Notes: a model not told the origin generated them from the letters alone. 57,484 nucleotides of DNA from an uncultured bacterium (GCA_937864225.1 CALMJK010000012.1:1-57484); one strand, 5' to 3'; shown: positions 43,201 to 51,203, numbered from the stretch's first letter. A program made the numbers and translations.

Positions 43201-43437
43201 CTGACCTATCCCCTGCAGGCGATGGCCGACCTTTCCTACAACCTGGGCGAGATCCGCTGGTTCGGCCTGCCGCAGACGCGGCTGGGCGTGCGGACGACCT
43301 ATCGCACCCTGGACCGCCACTCCAACCGGTACCAGCCGGAAGGAGTGGCCGAGCCGGAGGCTGGAGAGCTCTATCCGGAAGGCTTGCCCGAGGGGCGGGA
43401 GTGGGAGATCAGGACCTACCTGCACCTGGCCATCTAG
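40240..43437 (+). CDS. Glycosidase (clan A TIM barrel) fused to an outer-membrane beta-barrel
   Basis: A 1,065-residue protein. GTG at 40240 after GAGGAGA, overlapping the GH1 end. Signal peptide near residues 10-32 (VVWALLPILSAAGAAAQ). Residues 45-420 are a GH2/GH5-like TIM barrel: VFGMNWDYTPIG, GVNTIRHYVGMPPRWVRF, MWLLGNENNYG (acid/base Glu near residue 186), LFTEFGADAF (nucleophile Glu near 286), then FQWSDGWWKYL. From about residue 450 to the end it becomes strand-turn-strand with aromatic girdles (SFYADLEAKPSEALIGTLSLNVLG, WFNLDGFYRTGHLHWQYEG), as in alginate-export type porins, and ends WEIRTYLHLAI. The enzyme would be held at the outer membrane. Specificity unknown. Confidence 0.85.
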   Translation: MQANLSGNTRRVRQAIVVWALLPILSAAGAAAQPDAHGLQDIRVVTDAAGSRLQVDGLDFMVFGMNWDYTPIGQNYTYSLWTKPDDIIEAALAREMPLLKAMGVNTIRHYVGMPPRWVRFIYEKYGIYTIINHTVGRYGLTIDGVWRPATDYSDPRVRQILKAELAAVVDQFRDTPGVLMWLLGNENNYGLSWSSFEIEALPEGERDAARARHLYSLFGEIIRDIKQRDPHRPVAMANGDVQYIDLVAQECQGLDVFGANVYRGVSARDLFQVVRDKLGVPALFTEFGADAFDAVAMTEDQATQARYLLGQWREIYEQSAGKGRVGNAIGGLIFQWSDGWWKYLQESRLDIHDANASWPNGGYAEDYREGDNNMNEEWWGIAAKGRPDSRGLYDVYPRAAYYALRDAFRLPPYAASTDLAAIRAHFDRITPMGAALEARGVAAARQTDLLGKVRVSGLRMEFETYSTGGEDVSTPDVDAPQTSYPAFRGFDHGQSFYADLEAKPSEALIGTLSLNVLGRVPQNPIDEIFYENRGRPRTAQDVDGEPVELASLERVKVYRASISWDDRWFNLDGFYRTGHLHWQYEGDFFGLYRDAFYGENVDIYNGEAPIGFEVAGKKTLRGLKVAFGPQLWWGANPAIFVKYNRSLGGIQWTGIFQEDFSQQNELTSSAAIPIRTSRKASLQLQTRLGPFGLEGGVLWSGQPREGETFQLVDDDLRDSGESILPEDIREDTVEPADAFGFKGKLTWQKGRWNWYGQGAYMGLVADAGPTAIPTYTGWGLKDGGSGNQVNALTGLAVSRGNWQFGPNFLWQKPLVGPMPHADDLLYTAGRPRNVLDDPFAVRDNRETTAGEIMVTYDPTPATWMWTWDSDVREDADLAASLGFMVKRHHTTADAGLFISEESTVYAFPGGTPARDLWEVRCRVVNRFGAATRLISHLYFGTAEPNGADERLLKRFGLESRIAWPDVALAGVVKFNDHGPYDYHRDHNLTYPLQAMADLSYNLGEIRWFGLPQTRLGVRTTYRTLDRHSNRYQPEGVAEPEAGELYPEGLPEGREWEIRTYLHLAI

Positions 43438-43441
43438 CGCC

Positions 43442-44713
43442 TCAGCCGGCGGTGTCCTCGCGGCAGTCGGCGGCCGGCGCCGGGACGGAAGGAAAGAGGC
43501 GGGAGTCGGCGAGCGCGGCTTTCAGGACCAGCGTGGCCGCGCCGATAGCGATGGTCTGGAGGCCCAGTTCGCTGGCGCGGATCTCCGCGGCGGCGACGGA
43601 ACTGACGAGCGTGCGACTCTTGACCGTTTCCCGCAACGGGTCGAGCAGCAAATCGCCCAGCCGGGCGAGATTTCCGCCCAGGATCACCATGGAGGGATTC
43701 AGCAGGTTGAGCAGGCTGGCGACGGCGCGGCCCAGGTGGGTGGCGGCCTCCTGGGCCACCCGCAAGGCGAGGGGGTCGCCGGCGAGGGCCGCGTCCTCGA
43801 TCTCGTCGATCGTGTTCGCGCGGCCGGCCAGCTTGCTGTCGGGGAACTCGGCGCCCAGTTCGGCGGCGCGAGCGACCAGGGCCGGTCCGCCGATCAGGGT
43901 GGCGAGACAGCCGCGCAAGCCGCAGACGCACGGCTTGCCCTGCGGATCGATGGCGATGTGGCCGATTTCCCCCGCCACGCCCGTGGCGCCGCGGTAGATC
44001 TCCCCGCCGATGACGTGCCCGGAGCCGACGCCGGTGGCGACCTTGATGTAGGCGAGGTCGCCGACGTCCCGGCCCGCGCCCCACCAGTGCTCGGCCAGCG
44101 CGCCGAGATTGGCGTCGTTGTCGACCATCAAGGGCACGCCGTGCTCGCGGGCGAGCTCGTCCAGGCCGAGTCGCCCGTCCCACTCCGGCAGCACGATCCT
44201 CGAGAGACGATCGGGGCGCGTGGGGTCCACGGGGCTGGGCACGGCGACGCCGATCCCGACCAGCGGGCGCGCGCGCCCCGCGGGGGCGTTGCGGCAGAGC
44301 CGGCAAAGCGCCGCGATGAGCCGGCGCGTGCCGTGCGGGTCGGTGCGGACCGGGTGCTCCCGGGATTCCCAGGCGAGCACGCGGCCGCGCAGATCGGTCA
44401 GCGCGACCACCAGGTGCGCCGCGCCCATCTCGATGCCCAGGATGACGCAGGCCTCGTCCTGGAATTCCAGGAGGATCGGGCGGCGCCCGCCCTGCGACGG
44501 CCCCTCGCCGACCTCGGCGACGATGCCCATCGGGAGGATCTCGTTGATGATCTCGGAGACCGTGGAGCGGGACAGGTTCGCGTGCCGCGCGATTTCCGCG
44601 CGCGACATCCGGCGCTGCTGCCAGATCAGGCGCAGCACGGCGTCGGCCAGAGGGCGCGGCCGGCCCGGATCGGTGCGCCTGAGGCCCTTCCAGGTCAGGT
44701 TGTCGTTGTTCAT
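43442..44713 (-). CDS. ROK-family transcriptional regulator
   Basis: A 423-residue repressor. The N-terminal winged helix-turn-helix reads LIWQQRRMSRAEIARHANLSRSTVSEIINEIL. The ROK sugar-kinase-like domain has GIEMGAAHLVVALTDLRG, then GVAGEIGHIAIDPQG and the zinc motif CVCGLRGCLATL, then LNLLNPSMVILGGNLA. The family includes sugar- or glucose-sensing repressors like Mlc/NagC/XylR. It follows the lipoprotein gene by 45 bases, so it is in the operon under operator D and may autoregulate. It is the only clear DNA-binding regulator in the locus. Confidence 0.9.
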   Translation of the reverse strand: MNNDNLTWKGLRRTDPGRPRPLADAVLRLIWQQRRMSRAEIARHANLSRSTVSEIINEILPMGIVAEVGEGPSQGGRRPILLEFQDEACVILGIEMGAAHLVVALTDLRGRVLAWESREHPVRTDPHGTRRLIAALCRLCRNAPAGRARPLVGIGVAVPSPVDPTRPDRLSRIVLPEWDGRLGLDELAREHGVPLMVDNDANLGALAEHWWGAGRDVGDLAYIKVATGVGSGHVIGGEIYRGATGVAGEIGHIAIDPQGKPCVCGLRGCLATLIGGPALVARAAELGAEFPDSKLAGRANTIDEIEDAALAGDPLALRVAQEAATHLGRAVASLLNLLNPSMVILGGNLARLGDLLLDPLRETVKSRTLVSSVAAAEIRASELGLQTIAIGAATLVLKAALADSRLFPSVPAPAADCREDTAG

Positions 44714-44757
44714 CCCGCCAGTCCCCTCACGCCCGAGCGTCCCGCGTCGCCCCGATC

Positions 44758-46152
44758 CTAGTTGTGCCAGTAGACATTATCCACCAGCACCAGCACGGCG
44801 TCGCTCGTGCTGAGCACGAGCTGTCCGATGTTCTCCCAGGGAGCAGGCGAGGGAGGCTGGAAGGTGAAGGCCTCCAGGGGGATCTCCAGCGACGACCAGA
44901 CGCCGGCCCCGAACGCCGGCGCGGTTCTCTCGTCGAGCACCAGGTCCTGCGTCTGCACGCCGTAGCTGAGGCTCGGGGGAAAATCGACAAACTTGATTTT
45001 GAAGTTGGTCCCGGCGGGCGCGTACACGTCCATGTGGAAATGGGTCATGGCGGAGGCGTCGATCTTCTGGGTCATGAACTCGATGCCCACGAAGTTGAGA
45101 TTGGCGTACATCCTGGTGTTGTCGCCCGCGACCGCGTACTCCTCGTCCTCCGCCGTCGACCACCGCCAGTGGGTGTTCCAACTGTCCACCGGGACGTCCG
45201 CGTAGGCGTCGCTGTACAGCGAGATCACGCGCTCGGCGGGGATGGCGGGGACTTGCGCGGCGGCGACCGGCGGGCGGTATCCGCTCAGGGTGACCGATCC
45301 CTGGACCGCGACCGTGTCCAGCTTGGCCGTGACGGTCGCGTCGCCCACGCCGACGATCTCGATCCCGCGGCGGGTCACGGCCGCCACCGCGGGGTTCGTG
45401 GACAGGAAATCGAAATAACCGGGCAAATGGTCCACCACGACGTCGACGCCGTTCACGTCGAACGTGGTGCGCGTGCCCTGCAGGCGCACGGTCGAACCGA
45501 TGAAGTACTGCTTGCCGCTCGAAGGCATGAAGGGCCGCGGGTTGGCGATGTCGTCGCGCGCGGCGAAGCGGATCTCGTCGAACCAGATCTCGTGGCCTTG
45601 CGGGCGCAGGCTTTCCCAACCCTCGGCGAAGGTGAAGAGGCCCCGTTCGGCGATCAGCTTGGCCGGCGACGGCACGGGCACGACGACCAGCGTCCAGTCG
45701 GTCGTCAGGGGAACGCCCGCGCGGCTGGCCTCGTGGAGCGAGGTGCCGGTGTTGTCGTTGCCGAAGCCCGCCACGTTGAGGGTGCAGCTCACGCTCGCCT
45801 TCGCGTAGAAGGTCAGGGCATTGAAGTCGACGAGGTCCCTGACGGCCGTCGCGGTCAAGACTCCCCCCGCATAGGCGCCCAGCGCGGAGTCCTGGGGGGG
45901 CACGACGACTTTCAGGGACGTCCGGTCGCCGACCGCATAGAGCGAGTCCGGGCTCAGGGCGTACGCGTCGGTGCCCGCGAAGGCTTGGAAGTAGACGTCC
46001 GCGCCGAAATTCTCGCCGTCCGTGAAGACGAGCGAGTCGACGGGCGCGCGCGCGATCGGCAGGCCCGTCAGGTCCCGGTCGCTGCACCCGGCGCCCAAGA
46101 TCAGCGCGGCGAGGGCCGCCCAGGTGAGCAGATGACGTCCGATCATTTTCAC
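44758..46152 (-). CDS. Carbohydrate-binding lipoprotein with Ig-like domain
   Basis: A 464-residue lipoprotein. GTG at 46152 after GGAGG; lipobox LILGAGC near residue 22. Two jelly-roll/galactose-binding-like domains (residues 40-200, with FNALTFYAKASVSCTLNVAGFGND; residues 320-464, with FHMDVYAPAGTNFKIKFVDF and WSSLEIPLEAF) flank a BIG2-like Ig unit (FLSTNPAVAAVTRRGIEIVGVGDATVTAKLD). The layout resembles glycan-binding lipoproteins, so it probably binds beta-glucan at the cell surface. Under operator D and in operon with the ROK gene. Confidence 0.8.
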   Translation of the reverse strand: MKMIGRHLLTWAALAALILGAGCSDRDLTGLPIARAPVDSLVFTDGENFGADVYFQAFAGTDAYALSPDSLYAVGDRTSLKVVVPPQDSALGAYAGGVLTATAVRDLVDFNALTFYAKASVSCTLNVAGFGNDNTGTSLHEASRAGVPLTTDWTLVVVPVPSPAKLIAERGLFTFAEGWESLRPQGHEIWFDEIRFAARDDIANPRPFMPSSGKQYFIGSTVRLQGTRTTFDVNGVDVVVDHLPGYFDFLSTNPAVAAVTRRGIEIVGVGDATVTAKLDTVAVQGSVTLSGYRPPVAAAQVPAIPAERVISLYSDAYADVPVDSWNTHWRWSTAEDEEYAVAGDNTRMYANLNFVGIEFMTQKIDASAMTHFHMDVYAPAGTNFKIKFVDFPPSLSYGVQTQDLVLDERTAPAFGAGVWSSLEIPLEAFTFQPPSPAPWENIGQLVLSTSDAVLVLVDNVYWHN

Positions 46153-46216
46153 GGGGAGCCTCCGGGATCAACGCGGACGGCGGGCTCGGTCGCCATGTCG
46201 GCGCCCCGTGCCCATC

Positions 46217-46238
46217 TTTGTGCGGTCACCGATCAAAG
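46217..46238 (-). promoter_or_regulatory. Operator D of the beta-glucan locus
   Basis: The best-formed copy: flanks TTTGTG and ATCAAAG around CGGTCACCG. It overlaps the -10 of the lipoprotein-ROK promoter. Confidence 0.75.
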
Positions 46239-46265
46239 CATGCCTCAGGCCGCCGGGCCTGTCAA
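46237..46265 (-). promoter_or_regulatory. Promoter of the lipoprotein-ROK operon
   Basis: On the minus strand TTGACA (46265-46260) and CATGCT (46242-46237) are 17 bases apart, with operator D beginning in the -10 box. Confidence 0.55.
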
Positions 46266-47671
46266 GTCGCGCCGGCGGGCCGCCGATCGCGCGCGCCGCG
46301 CGGCCGCCCCCGCCACGCCGCCGGACCCATCACCAGGACCGACGCCGCCAGTCCCGGGAAGATCGGCTCCAGGCCGAGGAACGCGCCGCCGCGCCCCGCG
46401 GCGAGCCAGCCGAGGGCGACCGCGCCCGACAGCCCCATCGACCACAGCGCCGCGCGCGCCGGAATCCGCAGCGAGGTGTGCGCCAGGGCCAGCGGCAGCA
46501 GCAGCACCGGCGTGCCGACGCTGCCGAGGTGGTGCCACAGCTGGATGACCGAACGCGCCCACAGCGCCAGCGCCACGGCGTAGACCGCCGTCAGGAGCAG
46601 ACACCAGCGGATCGCCGGGATCGCCGCCGCGTCGTCGTCGCCCCAGGCGGGGCCGGCGCCGTGGTGCGCCCGCAGGCGCCGGATGATGTCGCGGCCGATC
46701 GCCGCGGCGCTCAGGAACGCGTAGTCGTCGACCGTCGACACGATCGTCGCCAGCAGCCCGACCGTGAACAGCCCCTGCCAGACGGGCGCCAGCGTGCGTC
46801 TGGCCAGCTCCGGGAACGCGGCCACCGGATCGGCGAGGTCCGGCAGCGTGGCGCGCGCGTAGAGGCCGGCCGTCGTGGTGAGGAAATCGAACAGCACCCA
46901 GAAGGCGATCGAGATCAGCACGCCGCGCCGGGCGGTGCGCTCGTCGCGCGCGGCGTGGCAGCGCAGGTAGAAGGCCGGCTCCACGAGCGTGGCCAGCGCG
47001 ATGAAGTACCACACGAGCACGGCCTGCGCGCCGCGCCCGCCGTCCCAGGTCAGGTGCGTCGCGGGCAGGGCGTCGCGCAGGAAGGCCCAGCCGCCGTATT
47101 TCTGCGCGCAGGCCGGCACCAGGATCAGGAAGGCGACGAACATCAGCACGAAGTGCACGATGTCGGTGCCGATGATGGCGCGCATCCCGCCGCGAAAGAC
47201 GTACGCCACCGAGAGCAGCGCGCCCAGCGACACGCCGATCCAGAGCGGCCAGCCCAGGGACAGGTGCACGAGGGAGCCGAGCATGAGCACGTAGGAGGCC
47301 GGCGCGGTCATGACGAACACCATCGCGGCGCCCGCGACGGCGGCGGACAGGCCGTAGCGCGCGTGGAGCTGATCCGGGATGCTCAGGGCCCGGCTGCGTC
47401 GCGCGCGGCCGGCCAGCAGCCAGGCGAAGAGGGCCGCGGCCGCGTAGTACGGCACGCCGAACACCAGCCAGTTGCTCACGCCGTGGCGCCAGGCGTATTC
47501 GCCCACGCCCAGGATGCCCCCGTACCAGGTCGCCACCAGCGTCATGACGAAGGCCGGCAGCGTCAGCCGCCGCCCGAGGGCGATGTACTCGGCCGCCCCG
47601 CCGCGCCGGCGGCGGAACAGGCGGGCGACCGCGTAGATCAGGAACAGGGCGTAGACGACGAGCGCGGTCAT
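46262..47671 (-). CDS. Sodium:solute symporter (SSS family), probable thiamine or precursor transporter
   Basis: A 469-residue inner-membrane protein with about 13 helices. SSS marks: YIALGRRLTLPAFVMTLVATWYGGILGVGEYAW, IPDQLHARYG, AYVFRGGMRAIIGTDIVHFVLM and LATIVSTVDDYAFLSAAAIGRDI. The family imports many solutes with Na+. It is the last gene of a TPP-riboswitch operon (37 bases after the kinase gene), so thiamine or a thiamine precursor is the likely substrate; a TPP-regulated SSS transporter (ThiV) is known for HMP. Confidence 0.85.
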   Translation of the reverse strand: MTALVVYALFLIYAVARLFRRRRGGAAEYIALGRRLTLPAFVMTLVATWYGGILGVGEYAWRHGVSNWLVFGVPYYAAAALFAWLLAGRARRSRALSIPDQLHARYGLSAAVAGAAMVFVMTAPASYVLMLGSLVHLSLGWPLWIGVSLGALLSVAYVFRGGMRAIIGTDIVHFVLMFVAFLILVPACAQKYGGWAFLRDALPATHLTWDGGRGAQAVLVWYFIALATLVEPAFYLRCHAARDERTARRGVLISIAFWVLFDFLTTTAGLYARATLPDLADPVAAFPELARRTLAPVWQGLFTVGLLATIVSTVDDYAFLSAAAIGRDIIRRLRAHHGAGPAWGDDDAAAIPAIRWCLLLTAVYAVALALWARSVIQLWHHLGSVGTPVLLLPLALAHTSLRIPARAALWSMGLSGAVALGWLAAGRGGAFLGLEPIFPGLAASVLVMGPAAWRGRPRGARDRRPAGAT

Positions 47672-47708
47672 CGGCGGCGGGCCCTCGCGCCCGGACGGCG
47701 GCGCGCCG

Positions 47709-48338
47709 TCATGCCGGCCAGCCCTGTCGCTGCACCGTGACCAGGAGCGAGCCGGCAGTGACGGCGATGCGCAGCGGCGGCGCGAGCACGCGGTTCGAGA
47801 TCGTCGCCGGCCCGCCCACCTTGACGATGCCCCGCTCGAGGCTCCAGGCCGCGTTGTGGACCGCGACGCCCGTGGCCGGTCCGGCCAGCGGCAACAGGGA
47901 GAAGAGCGTGCCGGGCGGCAGCGGCCAGGCGACCTGCTCGCCGGGGCCGAGCCGCACGGCGTCGTGCTGCGGATCGGTCAGGCACAGCCGCAGCGCCCCG
48001 GCGAAGCGCTCGCACAGGCCGCAGTTGAAGAGCGTGTGATCGAGACGGTCGCCCGTCGCGCCCAGCAGCACAGCCTCGGCGACCTTCTGCGCGACGAGCC
48101 AGCGCAGCGCCTTCTCCGCGTCCGTCGTGTCCTGCGACGGCTCGCGCAGCCAGCGGGTGGGGCCGCCGCCGTCGATCACGCGGCCGGCGAGCGTGTCGAA
48201 GTCGCCGATCACGACGTCGGGTCGGCGCGGCAGCGTCTCGTGCGGCCAGCCGGCGGCGTCGCAGCAGACCAGCAGATCGGCGCCCGCCAGCCAGTAGTCC
48301 AGCAGCGCCGCGGAGGGAGGCGGGCCGTCGCAGAGCAC
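47709..48338 (-). CDS. thiN: Thiamine pyrophosphokinase
   Basis: A TPK-family enzyme (about 209 residues) that converts thiamine to thiamine diphosphate with ATP. Marks: CCDAAGWPHETLPRRPDVVIGDFDTL (the GDFD metal/substrate motif), SQDTTDAEKALRWL (the DxTD motif) and LGATGDRLDHTLFN (the RxDH motif). The C-terminal thiamine-binding half has WSLERGIVKVGGPATISNRV. Start is uncertain: the frame is open past the TonB gene stop, but the only standard starts are GTG at 48338 and TTG at 48518. Starting at 48338 trims the first strand (RRALVL), so a non-standard start (an ATC at 48392) or coupling from the TonB gene is possible. Confidence 0.85.
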   Translation of the reverse strand: MLCDGPPPSAALLDYWLAGADLLVCCDAAGWPHETLPRRPDVVIGDFDTLAGRVIDGGGPTRWLREPSQDTTDAEKALRWLVAQKVAEAVLLGATGDRLDHTLFNCGLCERFAGALRLCLTDPQHDAVRLGPGEQVAWPLPPGTLFSLLPLAGPATGVAVHNAAWSLERGIVKVGGPATISNRVLAPPLRIAVTAGSLLVTVQRQGWPA

Positions 48339-48399
48339 GAGGGCCCGGCGGCCGCGCTTCGGGAAGATCGGACTGCGGTCGCCCGTCGCGATGTCCGTC

Positions 48400-50937
48400 T
48401 CAGAATTCGTAGCGCACCCCCGCGAGCCAGTTGCGGCCGGCGGCCGGGAACACGTGGTTGCCGGGGTCGGCCGCGTCCCACTCGTCCCAGTACCCGCCCG
48501 TGGCGTACGCCGCGTCAAGCACGTTCCGCACGCGCAGATCCAGGCGCGCGCCGGCCAGCGCGCCGCCCGTCGCCCGCCCCAGATCCCAGGCGGTCGCGAC
48601 GTCCAGCGTGGCCCACGGCGCGAGCGTGCGCGCGGCGAGGCCCGTGTTGTCGAGCTGCTGGCGGCCCGCGCCGCGCAGGCGCAGCGTCGTGGTCGCCCAG
48701 CCCCAGTCCGAGGCGACGGAGGCGCTCGCCAGCCAGCGCGGGAACCCGGCGATGGGGTTGCCGCCGTAGTCGCGCGGCTCCACGCCCACGACCTCCCAGC
48801 TCTCCGGATCGTAGACGGTCTCGAGATACGTGTACGCGTCGAACTCGTCCCAGCTGCGCGAGAAGGCCGCGCGCAGCTCGTGCCGGCCCGCCAGCCGCGC
48901 CGTCAGTCCGGCCTCCAGGCCGCGGTGCAGCGTCCTGTCGGCGTTGCCGCGCACGGGGCTGCCGTTTTCGTCGAGCGCGCCGGCCGCGACGATCTCGTGC
49001 GTGAAATCCATCCAGTAGCCGTTCAACGTGCAGGAGACGTCGCGCCCGCGCCACGCCAGGCCGCCTTCCCAGTTCACGACCTTCTCCTCGCGCACGATGG
49101 GGTCGGACCACGCCAGGTACGCGACGCTCGCGCCGTCGTCCGACGGCACGGCTTGCCATTGGCGGAACAGCGGGTGCGCCCCGAGGTCGTAGGCGTCCTG
49201 GAAGGCGTCGAAGAAATCCGCGTCGGCGGGCTCCCGTCGCGCCACGCCCACGTGCCCGTACAGGCCGAGCCGTCCGCCCAGCGGCCGCGCCGGCGTCTCC
49301 CAGAACAGGCCGCCCTTGGGGTTGAACCAGTCGTAGGCCACGCTGAACGCGTGGCGGGGCGCGAGCTGCGCGTCGGCGGCGTCCACGGCGCGGAAGTTGC
49401 CGACCTCGTTCTGCAGGAAGTCGTAGATCTTGTGCTGCACCTGCAGGTCGAGCAAGAGCGTGAGGCCGCCCACGATCTCCCACTGTTCGTTCAGGTAAGC
49501 CGACCAGGCGCGCTTGTCCCCCTCGTAGTCGGCGTACTTGAGGCCGTCCAGCGTGACGTCGGGCGTGAAGCCGGCGGCCGCGATCACGCTGCCCCAGTGG
49601 TTGCTGTGGAACGTGTACCAGTCGCCCCCCGCGACGAGGCGGCCGCCGCGGTGCGAGACCAGCAGCTGCGGGACCCAGCCGAGCTGATCCTTCCGCACGT
49701 GCTTGCGCCGGACCAGGTCGACCTCCGCCTCCGGCGCGAGCCCCAGCCACCAGTCCAGGCTGTAGTCGCGCGCGATCTGGCCCGCGCGGAAGTTTTCGTA
49801 GAAGCCCTCGCCGTGGATCAGGAACGCCGAGTTGCGCAGCAGCACCCGGTCCGAGACCCGCCAGCGCCAGTGCAGCTCGTAGTGGGGCTGGCGGAAGTCG
49901 TCCACGGCGTTGTGGTAGGTCTCGGGGTTCCAGGTGCGAGCGCTCGCGAGCGTGAGCGGCCCGACGCCGTACCAGGCGTGATGGGTCAGCTCGCGGCCGG
50001 TATAGATGTTGGCCTGCAGCTGATGGCCCGGCGCCACGTACTGCCCGCTCCAGAACACCGACCACTGGTCGGACGCCGAGCGCTGCCGGTAGCCTTCGCT
50101 CGCCAGGTGGCTCACCCGCAGCTGCGTCGCGCAGCGCCCGCCGAGCAGGCCGGTCTGCCAGGTCAGGCTCTGTTTGGCGGTCCCGTAGCTGCCCGCCTGC
50201 AGCGCCAGGCGGCCTTGAGGCTCGCTCGCCAGCAGCTCCGTGATCAGGTTGACCGTGCCGCCGACCGCGGTCATGCCGCCCATCGAGTTCGTGACGCCGC
50301 GCTGCACCTGGATGTCCTCGAGCGACTCGGCCAGGTCGGGCATGTCGACCCAGTAGACCTGGTGGTCCTCCGGGTCGTTGAGCGGGATGCCGTTGATCAT
50401 CACGCCGACGCGGCGCTGGTCGAAGCCGCGCACGTTCAGGTAGGTGTAGCCGACGCCGTTGCCCGCGTCGCTGCTCGCGTAGACCCCGGGCAGGTCCTCG
50501 AGCAGCAGCGGCACGTCGCGTTCGTCGGCGCGCGCGACGATCTCCTCGCGCGTGAGGTTGGTCTGGCTCAGGTGCGCGTCCTGCCCGTAGCGGGACGCCG
50601 TGACCACGACCTCGTCGCCGGCGTAGATCGCCGGCGTCAAGCGCACCTCGACCGTCTCGTCGCGCGACGGGTCGACGCGCAGCAGCGCCGGCTCGTAGCC
50701 CACGTGCGTGACGACGAGCGTGAAAGGCGCGGCGGGAGCGTCCTTGAGCGCGAACAGGCCATCCGCCGCGGCGATGGTGCCGGCGCGGCTGTCCTGGGCG
50801 AACACGTTGGCGTTGGGCAGCGGCCGGCCGGTCTCGGCGTCGACCACGCGGCCGAGCACGACGCCGGCGGAGCGGGCGGGCGCCGGACCAAAGAAAACGA
50901 GAGCGGCGAGCATGGCGGCGAGGCGCGAGGGGACCAT
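48400..50937 (-). CDS. TonB-dependent outer-membrane receptor, thiamine-regulated
   Basis: An 845-residue receptor. ATG at 50937 after GGAGG; signal peptide LAAMLAALVFFGPAPARSA. Residues 27-110 are a carboxypeptidase-regulatory-like domain (GVVLGRVVDAETGRPLPNANV). The plug domain follows (DEVVVTASRYGQDAHLSQ, PLLLEDLPGVYASSDAG, NVRGFDQRRVGVMINGIPLND) and then the 22-strand barrel, ending AGRNWLAGVRYEF with the terminal Phe. No TonB box proper is certain. It is first in a TPP-riboswitch operon with thiN and an SSS symporter, so thiamine (or a derivative) is the likely ligand. Confidence 0.93.
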   Translation of the reverse strand: MVPSRLAAMLAALVFFGPAPARSAGVVLGRVVDAETGRPLPNANVFAQDSRAGTIAAADGLFALKDAPAAPFTLVVTHVGYEPALLRVDPSRDETVEVRLTPAIYAGDEVVVTASRYGQDAHLSQTNLTREEIVARADERDVPLLLEDLPGVYASSDAGNGVGYTYLNVRGFDQRRVGVMINGIPLNDPEDHQVYWVDMPDLAESLEDIQVQRGVTNSMGGMTAVGGTVNLITELLASEPQGRLALQAGSYGTAKQSLTWQTGLLGGRCATQLRVSHLASEGYRQRSASDQWSVFWSGQYVAPGHQLQANIYTGRELTHHAWYGVGPLTLASARTWNPETYHNAVDDFRQPHYELHWRWRVSDRVLLRNSAFLIHGEGFYENFRAGQIARDYSLDWWLGLAPEAEVDLVRRKHVRKDQLGWVPQLLVSHRGGRLVAGGDWYTFHSNHWGSVIAAAGFTPDVTLDGLKYADYEGDKRAWSAYLNEQWEIVGGLTLLLDLQVQHKIYDFLQNEVGNFRAVDAADAQLAPRHAFSVAYDWFNPKGGLFWETPARPLGGRLGLYGHVGVARREPADADFFDAFQDAYDLGAHPLFRQWQAVPSDDGASVAYLAWSDPIVREEKVVNWEGGLAWRGRDVSCTLNGYWMDFTHEIVAAGALDENGSPVRGNADRTLHRGLEAGLTARLAGRHELRAAFSRSWDEFDAYTYLETVYDPESWEVVGVEPRDYGGNPIAGFPRWLASASVASDWGWATTTLRLRGAGRQQLDNTGLAARTLAPWATLDVATAWDLGRATGGALAGARLDLRVRNVLDAAYATGGYWDEWDAADPGNHVFPAAGRNWLAGVRYEF

Positions 50938-50990
50938 GGCCGGACCTCCGGGCGCTGAAGAGGACGCCGGAGCCGGCTTCGCACGACAAA

Positions 50991-51016
50991 CGGCCGGCTC
51001 CGGAAGGGGCCGGCCG
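50991..51016 (-). terminator. Candidate attenuator hairpin after the TPP riboswitch
   Basis: Perfect eight-base stem (CGGCCGGC against GCCGGCCG), followed on the transcript strand by TTTGT. It lies between riboswitch and receptor start, where TPP binding could promote termination. Confidence 0.5.
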
Positions 51017-51036
51017 CGCGCGCCGCGTTGAGATTG

Positions 51037-51119
51037 CCCGTTTCCCTACGCCGGTACGACCCGGTTCAGGTTCGGAGGGTCTCTCTCAGGCCCTTTCGGG
51101 CCACCCCTAACGGTGCCGG
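51037..51119 (-). promoter_or_regulatory. TPP (THI-box) riboswitch
   Basis: On the minus strand the conserved core is present in order: TAGGGGTG, CCTGAGA, ACCCTCCGAACCTGAA, CCGGGTCGTACCGGCGTAGGGA. These are the thiM/THI-box sequence and helix elements. It lies about 100 bases before the TonB receptor start and controls receptor, thiN and the symporter. Normally TPP binding lowers expression. Confidence 0.95.
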
Positions 51120-51203
51120 TGCAGCATAGCACGCGGCGGCCTTGCGTCAAGCCGCGCGCATTCGCGCCTTGCAGCCGCCGGCCGCTGGCCCGAGGATGGG
51201 GGC

